From NCBI GenBank assembly GCA_009782875.1, contig WRIE01000010.1, positions 1 through 61,143 on the forward strand: a stretch of DNA of 61,143 nucleotides, written 5' to 3'. The translations under genes and the position numbers were made by a program. The stretch is from Eubacteriaceae bacterium (lineage in GTDB: Bacteria; Bacillota; Clostridia; Eubacteriales; Anaerofustaceae). Every line of letters begins with the position of its first letter. Position 1 is the first letter of the stretch. Positions 36,858 to 45,563 of the stretch are shown one piece after another. The notes beneath the pieces are model-generated. The model made no database searches. It saw only the letters and a list, made by a program, of their open reading frames with translations, and was not told the DNA's origin.

Positions 36858-37453
36858 CTCATTTTGATTATACTTTTTTTGATATCTTATATGTGAATAA
36901 CCACACTTATATCCAGAACGCCTAATATCATTATTGATATAAAATATACCCGCTTGGCTCGGCAGCGGGCAAGAGATGGCTCGCACCTGTGGCCATACCA
37001 ATGCAGAATGCTTTGGATTTGTCCATAATACCTGTTTTTTGTTCAGGTTTTTGGCAATCCAGAGCATTTTTATTTCGAATGTTTTATAGATTTGAAACGC
37101 AAAATTTGCACTTCATATCTAAAACATTTGAAAAAGACAAACCTAGGGAACCACTGGAGCAAGAGGAGTAAAATTAGCGCTTGATCTAAAACCTCCGTAA
37201 TATTCCGAGTTGATGAAAGAGCAGCTACGAGTAGACTTGTCATTTTTTATTCAGAACAAACTGGATAAAAGAGGCTTCCTCTTACAAGCAATTGGGGGCG
37301 CCGCATAGCAAAGAACAGAAATAACTATAAATAAGTCTGCTTTGGCTACGCAAGTCCAATGAACCATTACTATAAACTTACATATTATAATAAAAATGTA
37401 ACTAATGGGTTCGTGTTAAAAGTATGATTTTGGCAATTCGTTTTTGTTAGAAA
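36858..37453. other. Intergenic region with one inverted repeat
   Basis: No gene is supported. An inverted repeat with 12 of 13 matching bases, AATGCTTTGGATT (37007-37019) and AATCCAGAGCATT (37056-37068), is followed by TTTTATTT and could fold as a long hairpin. Confidence 0.4.
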
Positions 37454-37699
37454 TTGTGGACCATTTATAGACATGTAAAAAATTCTATGCCTAATGCGCT
37501 GGATGGCAATTATTTTAGCCGCTGGAAGTGTGGCATTGTTGCGGCCAATAGGCATTTAGTGTCAGATGTGCCTGATCTTGTGCTTGTGATATATGGCGAA
37601 TCCTATACGATTGAAAATGGCAGCGATGATTCAATCTGGTTGCTATTTGAAGAAATTAATTTTAGTAACAAATCTGCCCTACAAGGAGTATTGACATGA
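37454..37699 (+). CDS. Possible small protein upstream of the repeat protein
   Basis: An open frame of 81 codons from TTG (or 70 from ATG at 37487) ends in an ATGA overlap with the start of the surface-protein gene. That junction is the form seen in coupled genes. The sequence has plausible content (PDLVLVIYGESYTI, SIWLLFEEINF) but matches no family I know and lacks a strong ribosome site. It could equally be a chance frame. Confidence 0.35.
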   Translation: MWTIYRHVKNSMPNALDGNYFSRWKCGIVAANRHLVSDVPDLVLVIYGESYTIENGSDDSIWLLFEEINFSNKSALQGVLT

Positions 37700-39873
37700 A
37701 ACGAGCGATTTTCTTTATTCTTGCACTTTGTGTTGTGTTCTCTCTTGCAATAGACAAGGCAGCAGCAACGACGTCACATAATGACGGTGCAAGAGAAGCG
37801 CTGAAATATGTAGATGACAGCAGTAAAATTGGGGCAAAGGCAGTTTACCTTAATTCGAGAGCTCCAACATATGGAACCGTAACTATCAGGTACAATGCAA
37901 ATGGCGGAAGAAGGGCGCCGAATAGCCATAGCGTAAAAAAAGACCGCTATGGCATCGTGAGATTTAACCTCTCGTCAGCCAAGCCAACCAGAGACGGTTA
38001 TATTTTTCAAGGCTGGCGGCTTGAAAACAACTCTTCTAATGCTCTCGCCAACCCAGGGCAAAGCATAAGGATCAGCCTTAGAAACCCTAGAAACAATGCA
38101 ACCTTGACCTATTACGCACAGTGGAAACGCATTGATATACCTGATGGAACTGTAACTATCAGGTACAATGCAAATGGCGGCCGCGTCGCGCCAAATAGCC
38201 ATACCGTAAAAAAAGACAGAAATGGCGTCGCGAGGTTTAACCTCTCTTCTGCCCAGCCAACCAGAGACGGTTATATTTTTCAAGGTTGGCGGCTTGACAA
38301 CAACACCGCCAATGCTATCGCCAGACCTAGGCAAAGCATAAGGATCCGCTTTGCCAACCGCAGAAACAATGAAACCTTGACCTATTACGCACAGTGGAGG
38401 GCTGAAAGACCTGATCCTAACCATAAGGTAACTATCAGGTACAATGCGAATGGCGGCCGCGGTGCGCCAAGAAGCCATACTGAGACAACGGACAGAAATG
38501 GCATCGCGAGATTTAACCTCTCTTCTGCCCAGCCAACCAGAAACGGTTATACTTTTCTAGGTTGGCGGCTTGAAAACAGCTCTGCCTATGCTATTGATAG
38601 CCCTGGGCAAAGAATAACGATAGACCTTGGCCGCAGTGCACGCAACAGCACCCTGACCTATTACGCACAGTGGAAAACTGGCCCGGGACCTGGAGAAGTA
38701 ACTATCAGGTACAATGCGAACGGCGGAAGCGGTGCGCCAAATAGCCATACTGTGACAAAGGACCGAAATGGCATCGCGAGATTTAACCTCTCTTCTGCCA
38801 CACCAAGAAGAAAAGGTTATGATTTTCTTGGTTGGCGGCTTGAAAACAGCTCTGCTTATGCTATCGATACCCCAGGGCAAAGAATAACGATAGACCTTGG
38901 CCGAAATTCAGGCAACACAACCTTGACGTATTACGCCCAGTGGAGAGCCGATATACCTGGTCCTGGACATGGCGATATAACTATCAGGTATAACGCGAAT
39001 GGCGGCAACGGTGCGCCAAGCAGCCATACCGTGACAAAGGACCGAAATGGCATCGCAAGATTTAGCCTGTCTTTGGCCATACCGACCAGAAACGGTTATG
39101 ATTTTCTAGGTTGGCTGCTTGAAAACGACTCCGTTAATGCTATCGTTAGCCCCGGGCAAAGCATAACGATTAACAATAGCGGCGGTCGTACAGGCATCAT
39201 CTCCCAGACCTATTACGCACAGTGGAAAGATAGTAGAACTGAGAGTGAATACGGAAACGTAACAATCAAGTATAATTCGAATGGCGGCAGCTGGGGACCA
39301 GATAGCCATACAGTGAAAAAAGACAGAAATGGGGTCGCGAGATTTAACCTCTCCTCTGCCCAGGCAAGAAGACCAGGTTATCGTTTTGCTGGTTGGCTGC
39401 TTGAAAACAGCTCTGCCAATCCTATCGTTAGCCTTGGGCAAAGCATAACAATCAGCCTTGGCAGCTCTACAGGCGATATAACTTTGACTTACTATGCTCA
39501 ATGGGAAGCCACAGAGGAAACTACTCGAAGAGAAGAAATATTCACAACAGAGGAAATACCCACAACAGAAGAATTATTCACGACAGAGGAAATACTCGAG
39601 ATAGAAGAGAGGCACGAAACAGAAGAAAGACCAATACCCAATATAGAGAAAAGGCCTGAGACAGAAGAAAGACCAATACCCAATATAGAGAAAAGGCCTG
39701 AGACAGAAGAAAGACCAATACCCAATATAGAAAAAAGGCCTGAGACAGAAGAAAGACCAATACCCAATATAGAAAAAAGGCCTGAGACAGAAGAAAGACC
39801 AATACCCAATGCAGATGAATCACCTTCTGAAACAGAATCACCGAGGCCTCAAAGAATCCGCGATAGAAATTAA
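37696..39873 (+). CDS. Secreted protein with six InlB-type repeats and acidic tandem-repeat tail
   Basis: The protein of 725 residues has a signal peptide (core FFILALCVVFSLAI, cleavage near KAAA). After a 30-residue lead there are six modules of about 90 residues from residue 61. Each starts TIRYNANGG or close, continues with SHTVKKDRNGIARF and DGYIFQGW, and ends LTYYAQW, the Listeria-Bacteroides/InlB B-repeat pattern. The last 120 residues are Glu/Thr/Pro-rich with five 14-residue units (RPETEERPIPNIEK). There is no LPXTG motif or membrane anchor, so it is secreted or held non-covalently. Inter-module sequence conservation is high, suggesting recent amplification. Such proteins usually bind host or neighbour cell surfaces; that is an inference. 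Confidence 0.88.
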   Translation: MKRAIFFILALCVVFSLAIDKAAATTSHNDGAREALKYVDDSSKIGAKAVYLNSRAPTYGTVTIRYNANGGRRAPNSHSVKKDRYGIVRFNLSSAKPTRDGYIFQGWRLENNSSNALANPGQSIRISLRNPRNNATLTYYAQWKRIDIPDGTVTIRYNANGGRVAPNSHTVKKDRNGVARFNLSSAQPTRDGYIFQGWRLDNNTANAIARPRQSIRIRFANRRNNETLTYYAQWRAERPDPNHKVTIRYNANGGRGAPRSHTETTDRNGIARFNLSSAQPTRNGYTFLGWRLENSSAYAIDSPGQRITIDLGRSARNSTLTYYAQWKTGPGPGEVTIRYNANGGSGAPNSHTVTKDRNGIARFNLSSATPRRKGYDFLGWRLENSSAYAIDTPGQRITIDLGRNSGNTTLTYYAQWRADIPGPGHGDITIRYNANGGNGAPSSHTVTKDRNGIARFSLSLAIPTRNGYDFLGWLLENDSVNAIVSPGQSITINNSGGRTGIISQTYYAQWKDSRTESEYGNVTIKYNSNGGSWGPDSHTVKKDRNGVARFNLSSAQARRPGYRFAGWLLENSSANPIVSLGQSITISLGSSTGDITLTYYAQWEATEETTRREEIFTTEEIPTTEELFTTEEILEIEERHETEERPIPNIEKRPETEERPIPNIEKRPETEERPIPNIEKRPETEERPIPNIEKRPETEERPIPNADESPSETESPRPQRIRDRN
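39606..39810 (+). repeat. Five tandem 42-bp units in the surface-protein gene
   Basis: The unit encodes RPETEERPIPNIEK and is repeated almost identically, with only A/G changes at the Glu-Lys codons. The first copy is diverged (RHETEERP). Because the unit is a multiple of three, slippage changes tail length without breaking the frame. Confidence 0.9.
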
Positions 39874-39936
39874 TCTTCACTTGATTAAGAATTGATTCAG
39901 TTCTAAGATATATCGACTCATTTAGATAGAATAAAC

Positions 39937-39985
39937 AAACTCAAAACGAGTTCAGATGCAATCCGCTGAGCTCGTTTTGAAGTTT
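39937..39985 (+). terminator. Terminator of the InlB-repeat protein gene
   Basis: AAACTCAAAACGAG (39937-39950) pairs with CTCGTTTTG (39971-39979) and the following AAGTTT, with one bulge. It is 64 bases past the stop codon and ends in T-rich sequence. Confidence 0.7.
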
Positions 39986-40518
39986 CTACTGTCATGCAAT
40001 ATAACTCCGCTACGCCGCCGAACGGCCAGATCGCTTCACTGCACGATTTTAGTGATTGGGGCCTTTTTTAGCAATGCGGGATATAACCGGCACAATTTTA
40101 CCGCCAGATTGGCAATAATAACACTACTGCTAGGCAGTGACTTGATAATTAGCCAATTACAGTTGGGGATAACAAAATTTTCTTTTTCCATTAATGCGCT
40201 CATACAGAAAAAATATGGTCTAATATTTGTAGGAAGCAAGGCGCTGGCAAGCGGGATTAGGGATTGCTTCGCCATCCACAATAAAGCGCAAAGCGGAATA
40301 CTGGCAGATTGCACACAGCTCCAAATAGCCGCTTGATTCTTCCGGATATTTAAAACTTGGCAACCGCAACTGGCGAAGTGTACAAGCCCCAAGCAAACTA
40401 TTTACTTGCTTCCTTTGCTTCAACGCCGCAACACATAAGTGGCAAGTCCACAATTAGCTTCACAATTAATAACAACCAGACTTTCAAAACTTGTCGAAAA
40501 GGAGATAATGCAAATGAC
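39986..40518. other. Intergenic debris
   Basis: No intact gene. It lies between the terminator and the aldehyde dehydrogenase fragment; short open frames on both strands look like chance. Confidence 0.4.
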
Positions 40519-40845
40519 ATGCCTGCCGCGAAAAACGAGGTCTTCGGACCTGTCTGCTGCATAATAAAAGCGGACAGCGAAGATGATGCTGTCCGGATCG
40601 CCAATGACACTGAGTATGGATTGTCAGGCAGTGTGTTTACAACCGACTTGTACCATGGCATTCAGGTAGCGAAGAGGATTGAACCAGGAATGGCCCATGT
40701 TAACGACCAGCCGATCAACGACGAGCCCCATGTGATGTTCGGTGGCGAAAAAGCCTCTGGCATCGGGCGCTTCAATGCCCAATGGGTGGTCGACAAATTC
40801 ACTACCCAAAAGTGGGTAAGTGTCCAAACAGAGTACAGGTTCTAG
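40519..40845 (+). pseudogene. Aldehyde dehydrogenase C-terminal fragment
   Basis: About 105 codons match the extreme C-terminus of NAD(P)-dependent aldehyde dehydrogenases. The NEVFGPV block carries the glutamate and phenylalanine of the cofactor site, followed by NDTEYGLSGSVFT, GMAHVNDQPINDEPH, FGGEKASGIGR and FTTQKWVSVQ. The normal enzyme has about 480 residues. The catalytic cysteine and the nucleotide-binding domain are absent, and the sequence upstream is unrelated. It is a 5'-truncated relic. Confidence 0.88.
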
Positions 40846-41177
40846 CTATGCTGGATACAAAGCGGCTGTAGCCATTTGTGGCTTCAGCCGCTTTTTCCCA
40901 AATATCGGCACAATTCGTGATAGGCGCCATTCTGGAAATAAATGGAGTGACTAAATTCGTACAAATCGCTAAATTGGTAGCCCAAAAAAAACTTGCTTCT
41001 TCGCTCTATCCATTTAAAAAAAGAAAAAAGAAAGGTTTCTTTTTATTAAATTAGGAATTATTTCATTTTTAATTGTTTAAATTCGGCAAATCGCTGGATG
41101 TTCCTTATTGACAGTTGTTGGTTGAAGTTATATAATTACTTATATTTTCCCTAAACTTTTATAATTTGAGGTAAATT
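40846..41177. other. Upstream region of glutamate dehydrogenase
   Basis: AT-rich spacer that should hold the promoter. A short hairpin AGCGGCTG...CAGCCGCTTTTT (about 40861-40896) right after the relic is a likely old terminator. Nothing else is seen. Confidence 0.45.
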
Positions 41178-42455
41178 ATGCAATACAATCCATATGAAAG
41201 CGCACAGACCCAATTCGACAATGTGGCTGAGCAGATGGGCTTAGAGCCAGCCGCCAGGGAGTTGCTCCGCCAGCCAATGAAAGAATTCCACTTTACAATT
41301 CCGGTCAAGATGGATGACGGAACAGTCAAGGTATTCAAAGCCTACCGAATCAACCATAACGACGCAAGGGGGCCGGCAAAAGGCGGCTTGCGTTTCCATC
41401 CTGAAGAGACTGCCGACACAGTCAGGGCTTTGGCTATGTGGATGACATGGAAAACCGCTGTAGTCAACGTTCCCCTTGGGGGAGGCAAAGGCGGCGTGGT
41501 CTGCGATCCGCGCACAATGTCCCTTGGCGAGCAGGAGCGCCTGTGCCGGGGCTATATCAGGCAGGCATATGCCCAGATCGGGCCCAATATCGATGTGCCT
41601 GCGCCTGACATTATGACCAATGCCCAGCATATGTTATGGATGATGGACGAATATGAAGTGTTAGCCGGTGGCAGGTATCCAGGAGTCATTACCGGCAAAC
41701 CGGTTGGGGCAGGAGGATCTTTAGGCCGCACGGAAGCCACTGGCTTTGGCCTTGTCTACATACTCAAAGATTTCTTGGAAGCCGAGAATATCGACATCAA
41801 GGAAACCACCGCCAGCATCCAAGGATTCGGCAATGTGGGCCATTATGCGTTCCAGATGTATGAGGAATTGGGCGGCACAGTCATGTGCATCTCTTGTTTT
41901 GACAACAACGACAAAAAAGCTTACACCTACCGCAAGGACGGCGGATGCAAGTTCGCAGAGCTCGTGTCTATCACAGACGCCTATGGCAGCATTGACAAAG
42001 AGAAAGCGCTGGCCTTGGGCTACGAGGCGCTTGATGGCGATGCTTGGCTGGCAGCGGATGTCGACATATTGTTGCCTGCCGCTATAGAAAACCAGATAAC
42101 GCCTGCAGTATTTGGGAACATTTCCAGTAAGGTCAAGATAATCCTTGAAGGCGCCAATGGTCCAACCACACCAGACTGCGACCCGCTGATCAGCGAGAGG
42201 GGCATAGCTTTGATCCCAGATTTCCTTGCCAACTCCGGCGGGGTCACTTGCAGCTATTTCGAGCAGGTGCAGTGCAACATGAATTATTTCTGGACGCTTG
42301 ATGAAGTTTTAGAGAAACTGAACCAAGCAATGTCTAGCGCATTCAGGGCCGTATACGACCTTTCCAAAGAACGCGGGCTGTACATGAGGGACGCCGCTTA
42401 TATAATCGCTATCGAGAGGGTCAGAGACACTATCAAGTTGCGTGGCTGGGTATAA
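41178..42455 (+). CDS. Glu/Leu/Phe/Val dehydrogenase (glutamate dehydrogenase)
   Basis: The enzyme of 425 residues interconverts L-glutamate with 2-oxoglutarate and ammonia, a main route of nitrogen and energy flow in amino-acid-fermenting Clostridia. Seen are the substrate loop GPAKGGLRFHP, the catalytic lysine in PLGGGKGGV, DVPAPDIMT, and the Rossmann motif GFGNVG. The EGANGPTT and NSGGVTCSYFEQVQ blocks near the C-terminus are also present. Length and motifs fit the small hexameric class. The cofactor is probably NAD, but the deciding acidic residue was not firmly placed. The start is ATG at 41178 with GAGG six bases upstream. It is monocistronic with its own terminator. Confidence 0.94.
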   Translation: MQYNPYESAQTQFDNVAEQMGLEPAARELLRQPMKEFHFTIPVKMDDGTVKVFKAYRINHNDARGPAKGGLRFHPEETADTVRALAMWMTWKTAVVNVPLGGGKGGVVCDPRTMSLGEQERLCRGYIRQAYAQIGPNIDVPAPDIMTNAQHMLWMMDEYEVLAGGRYPGVITGKPVGAGGSLGRTEATGFGLVYILKDFLEAENIDIKETTASIQGFGNVGHYAFQMYEELGGTVMCISCFDNNDKKAYTYRKDGGCKFAELVSITDAYGSIDKEKALALGYEALDGDAWLAADVDILLPAAIENQITPAVFGNISSKVKIILEGANGPTTPDCDPLISERGIALIPDFLANSGGVTCSYFEQVQCNMNYFWTLDEVLEKLNQAMSSAFRAVYDLSKERGLYMRDAAYIIAIERVRDTIKLRGWV

Positions 42456-42478
42456 TAATATTAACACCATCAACAAGC

Positions 42479-42512
42479 AAAAAGGCTGCGGCAAATAACC
42501 ACAGCCTTTTTT
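42479..42512. terminator. Terminator between gdh and the convergent VOC gene
   Basis: AAAAAGGCTG (42479-42488) pairs with CAGCCTTTTTT (42502-42512) around a GG/CC extension. A tracts and T tracts on both sides make it bidirectional. Confidence 0.88.
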
Positions 42513-42525
42513 ATCCGGTCTAGAA

Positions 42526-42912
42526 TCAGGCATCAAGCGCCTTTTGCGACATTTCAAACTCGTTGCCGTCAGGGTCTTTGACTATAAACGCCCCGGAGCC
42601 GTCATCCCGCCTTCTGACACCAGTTATTTCGACCCCTTTGGCTTGGAGCTCCTCCATCGACTTGTCCATATCCTCTATTATAAGGCAAGTGTGGGCAAAG
42701 CCGATTGTGGATTCTGATTTTTGCGCCTTTTCATTCCCGCCAGAGAACAATTCGATGCTCTGGCCATCGCAAATCTTCAAAAAGACAATTTTGCGCTCTG
42801 GCCGGTCCATTTCGCGCTCAACTTCAAAACCAAGAATATCCCTGTAGAACTCTATGGATTTCTCCAAATCTCCCACTACAAAACCGTTATGCCCAATTCC
42901 TAATATTCCCAT
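42526..42912 (-). CDS. VOC / glyoxalase family protein
   Basis: The protein of 128 residues has the paired beta-alpha-beta-beta-beta fold of the vicinal oxygen chelate superfamily. It shows the early GHNGFVVGDLEKSIEFY block, FAHTCLIIEDMDKSM in the middle, and FIVKDPDGNEFEM at the end with the metal-type glutamate. Members act as lyases, dioxygenases or resistance proteins; no substrate can be assigned. I start it at ATG 42912 because GGAGG lies eight bases before it, whereas the upstream ATG at 42927 would include that site in the coding part. It is the last gene of the minus-strand operon, 25 bases after rsgA. Confidence 0.88.
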   Translation of the reverse strand: MGILGIGHNGFVVGDLEKSIEFYRDILGFEVEREMDRPERKIVFLKICDGQSIELFSGGNEKAQKSESTIGFAHTCLIIEDMDKSMEELQAKGVEITGVRRRDDGSGAFIVKDPDGNEFEMSQKALDA

Positions 42913-42937
42913 ATCTTTTTCCTCCATGTATTTTATC

Positions 42938-44041
42938 CTAACGCTTGTGCTTCTTGTCTTTAACTTCCTTAAGCCTTTGCTTCATGTTGTTTTTGCCGCC
43001 AAACATCCTTTTGATCTTTTCATTCTCCAATTGCCGGGATGTAAGGCCTTCATATCCAGCCTCCCTTTGGAGCTTTTGAAAGCCCTCAAAACGCTTAGCA
43101 TCAAGCGACCCATTTGATATCGCTTGTTGCACCATGCAGCCGGGCTCGCTGGTATGCGAGCAGTCGCTGTATCTGCAATCCTGGGCAATCTCCAAAATGT
43201 CCTCGAAAGCTTTATCCAAGTTGGCGGAATAAATTCCAAGCTCCCGCATGCCAGGGGTGTCGATGAGTATGCCGCCTCCTGGAATCAAAAGCATCTGGCG
43301 GCTGCTTGTCGTATGCCTGCCTCTGCCATCGTTTTCGCGTATTTCGTTGGTTTCAAGCACATCGCTGCCCAAGAGCTTGTTTGCCAGCGTCGACTTGCCA
43401 ACCCCTGAAGAGCCGACAAAAGCGATAGTTTTGCCTTTGGAGGCATATTGCCTGACCTCATCAAGCCCATCCCCGTTTTCAGCCGAACAGGCGATTATGG
43501 GGCATCCCATGGCGATTGGCTCAATTAGGCTTATATGCGATGCCAAATCTGGGCACAAATCGGTTTTGGTCAAAACGACAACAGGCTGCGCCCCGCTGTC
43601 CCATGCGATTGCCAAATATCGCTCTAGGCGGCGGAGATTAAAGTCCCCATTGAGAGACATGCAAATTAAAAGTGTGTCGATGTTTGCCGCGATCACTTGG
43701 GCGCCTCCTGCTGTTCCCGCGCCTCTCCTGGCGAATACGCTTCTGCGCTCCAGCACATGGTGTATTGTCCCGTCCCCGCCATCGCCGCCTGTTTTGTCCA
43801 CTATCACCCAATCTCCAACTGCCGGGTAGTTTCCAGGGTGGTTGGCGCTGTAGGCAAACCTCCCAGATACCCGGGCCAAGAACAGCCCTTCGACCCCGGC
43901 GACCTGGAAAACCCCTTTGCCCTGGCTTGCCACCCGGGCTAAAAAAAGGCCTTTATGCATTGCCGCCTCATCTTCGATGCTGGCTGGCAAACCATAGTCT
44001 TTCAAGCTATACTCCAGTCCGCCCTCCTTGTATTTTAGCAT
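42938..44041 (-). CDS. rsgA: Ribosome small-subunit-dependent GTPase A
   Basis: The protein of 367 residues is a circularly permuted GTPase that helps mature the 30S subunit. An OB-fold region (about 45-95) is followed by the permuted G domain: G4 TKTD before G1 GSSGVGKS and G3 DTPGMRE. A C-terminal zinc finger follows (C, C-x-H, C in CRYSDCSHTSEPGC). The start is uncertain. ATG at 44041 has no good ribosome site, while AAGGAGG lies five bases before an in-frame CTG (44017 region), and the homologous part of the protein begins about there. It lies in an operon with the URO-D-like gene (69-base gap) upstream and the VOC gene downstream. Confidence 0.92.
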   Translation of the reverse strand: MLKYKEGGLEYSLKDYGLPASIEDEAAMHKGLFLARVASQGKGVFQVAGVEGLFLARVSGRFAYSANHPGNYPAVGDWVIVDKTGGDGGDGTIHHVLERRSVFARRGAGTAGGAQVIAANIDTLLICMSLNGDFNLRRLERYLAIAWDSGAQPVVVLTKTDLCPDLASHISLIEPIAMGCPIIACSAENGDGLDEVRQYASKGKTIAFVGSSGVGKSTLANKLLGSDVLETNEIRENDGRGRHTTSSRQMLLIPGGGILIDTPGMRELGIYSANLDKAFEDILEIAQDCRYSDCSHTSEPGCMVQQAISNGSLDAKRFEGFQKLQREAGYEGLTSRQLENEKIKRMFGGKNNMKQRLKEVKDKKHKR

Positions 44042-44110
44042 TTGAAAAGCAGGGAAGCCTTGGAAGGCACACCCTGCAAATTGCAATGCGTAGTATTTTC
44101 GCTGAGCTTT

Positions 44111-45253
44111 TTAGTTGCTATAGGTTGCGCAGTATTCTTGCACAGCCAATATGTTTTCAGGTTTTGCGTCGTTTGGGAAGGAAATCATCTTGTTTTGGCC
44201 CATGACCAATCCTTCTCCAAGCTCCCCTGTAAGCCTCTTAGCCCGCTCAAGGCACTCTGCCACACTGCGCCTTCCCAGATAATCAGGTGTCATGCCTCCA
44301 ACTATAGCGATGTTGGGCAGCCGCTTGCGCATAACAAACGGGTCGTCCATCTCCGCTTGGGAGAGCAAAACTCCTTTGGGGATCTGTTGGAAGTAGTCGG
44401 CAAAAGTCAGCAGCTGGGCTTCTGTGTGCAACTGCATGTACTTTCCGTTCTCATAGCAAAGATCTGTCCATTTTTTCAAGTACGGCCAGTAAAACTCGCC
44501 GAATTGTTTTGGATTGCAGATCGAATGGCCAAGGAATGTTTGGTAAAAACCGAAAATCTGGTTTTCCGGGGTCGGAGCTTTAATCTGCTCAAAACTAGCT
44601 TGTGTGTTATAGTGTTTCTCCAATGCCGCAATAGCGTCCCTTAACTGGGATGGCCGCCGCCGCATATCGATAGAAATACCCTGTATGCCCCTCAAATAGT
44701 TGAACAAAGGCTCAAATGGGACAGTGGCAGAAGCTCCTGCCCTGTTTGGAACCTCAAACACTTCCCTGAAATGCCCGTTGACTTTGGCAACATATGCATT
44801 AAATGTGTCTAGCTCTCCCATGGCTTTGAGCATTGCTTCAAATGAGCCTTCCCTGGCCATTGCAGGGCATTTTCGGGGGATTACCACACTCAAGAAAAAT
44901 CCTTGCGGGTTTTTAATAAGCTGCTCATACTCATCCTCCATCATAAGAGGTTTGTCCACGATTGATAAGGAGCCTATATCGTCGTTTATGATATACCGGT
45001 TGCCCTCTACAGCTTCTGTTACCCTGAACGGGTTGCGCTGCCCCAAATAAGTGTAGTAGTCAAAATTATATTTGACATGGAAGCTTGTTGCAGCTTCAAA
45101 CAGCATGTCGTAGTCATAAAGCGCCTCGGATAGTTTCATCCCTGCGTCATGGATCATAAACGTCCAAAAATTCGAATAGGTCGGAAGCCTGTCGGTCTTT
45201 TTAAAAGCCACAGCATCCCGCACCAAGTCCCGTCTTTCTTCAAGCAAACCCAT
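44111..45253 (-). CDS. Uroporphyrinogen decarboxylase family protein (methyltransferase-like), short form
   Basis: The protein of 380 residues has the URO-D fold and is related in pattern to the long form at 35354-36736 (FLSVVIPRK; QGISIDMRRRPSQLRDAI; AIVGGMTPDYLGRRSVAECLERAK). The C-terminal MGQNKMISFPNDAKPENI block replaces the usual substrate-pocket end of HemE. A role in corrinoid- or thiol-dependent methyl transfer is inferred from the family in anaerobes. The start is ATG at 45253 with GGGAGG upstream. A 44-codon gene with a strong ribosome site lies 19 bases before it, and rsgA follows. Confidence 0.82.
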   Translation of the reverse strand: MGLLEERRDLVRDAVAFKKTDRLPTYSNFWTFMIHDAGMKLSEALYDYDMLFEAATSFHVKYNFDYYTYLGQRNPFRVTEAVEGNRYIINDDIGSLSIVDKPLMMEDEYEQLIKNPQGFFLSVVIPRKCPAMAREGSFEAMLKAMGELDTFNAYVAKVNGHFREVFEVPNRAGASATVPFEPLFNYLRGIQGISIDMRRRPSQLRDAIAALEKHYNTQASFEQIKAPTPENQIFGFYQTFLGHSICNPKQFGEFYWPYLKKWTDLCYENGKYMQLHTEAQLLTFADYFQQIPKGVLLSQAEMDDPFVMRKRLPNIAIVGGMTPDYLGRRSVAECLERAKRLTGELGEGLVMGQNKMISFPNDAKPENILAVQEYCATYSN

Positions 45254-45272
45254 TTTTTTGGTTTTCCTCCCT

Positions 45273-45407
45273 TTATTGTGTCATAATTGTTTGAAGGAAA
45301 CCCTTCAAATATGCTTCCCTTCTCTCTTCGGGGATATGCCCAAGCAGTGAAAGCGCTTTTTCCCATCCTTCAGGATAATCAGTTGCCACAATCTCTTTTT
45401 CAGCCAT
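45273..45407 (-). CDS. 44-residue small protein preceding the URO-D-like gene
   Basis: The frame runs from ATG (45407) to TAA (45273), preceded by the excellent ribosome site GGAGGAG six bases upstream. The product is charged and helical (WEKALSLLGHIPEERREAYL) with no membrane segment. It ends 19 bases before the URO-D-like start, which has its own GGGAGG. Codon content and signals look real, although it is too short for most gene callers. I do not recognise it. It might be a subunit or adaptor of the methyltransferase-like protein. Confidence 0.65.
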   Translation of the reverse strand: MAEKEIVATDYPEGWEKALSLLGHIPEERREAYLKGFLQTIMTQ

Positions 45408-45444
45408 TTGCTCTCCTCCAGTACAGATATTGAATTGAATTATA

Positions 45445-45468
45445 TTAAATATAGTATACCATATTTAA
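45445..45468. promoter_or_regulatory. 24-bp palindrome, candidate operator
   Basis: TTAAATAT (45445-45452) and ATATTTAA (45461-45468) are perfect arms around AGTATACC, and the centre is itself palindromic (GTATAC). In all 22 of 24 positions are symmetric. It lies about 38 bases upstream of the 44-codon gene, where a repressor would overlap the promoter of the minus-strand operon. Confidence 0.55.
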
Positions 45469-45516
45469 ATTTAGTTTTCACCCGGGAAAGCCAATATCGA
45501 AATGATCCCCTAATTG

Positions 45517-45561
45517 AAAAAAGGCCAGGTTTATGGCATACGCCACAGCCCTGGCCCTATT
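45517..45561. terminator. Terminator of the MBG/InlB surface-protein gene
   Basis: GGCCAGG (45523-45529) pairs with CCTGGCC (45550-45556). On the minus strand it is followed by six Ts (45517-45522), and the plus strand also ends in a T run. It lies directly past the stop of the large minus-strand gene. Confidence 0.85.
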
Positions 45562-45563
45562 TT

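Noticed and set aside
39606-39810. CRISPR-like array
   Set aside because: The 42-bp units are contiguous without spacers and lie in frame within a coding region.
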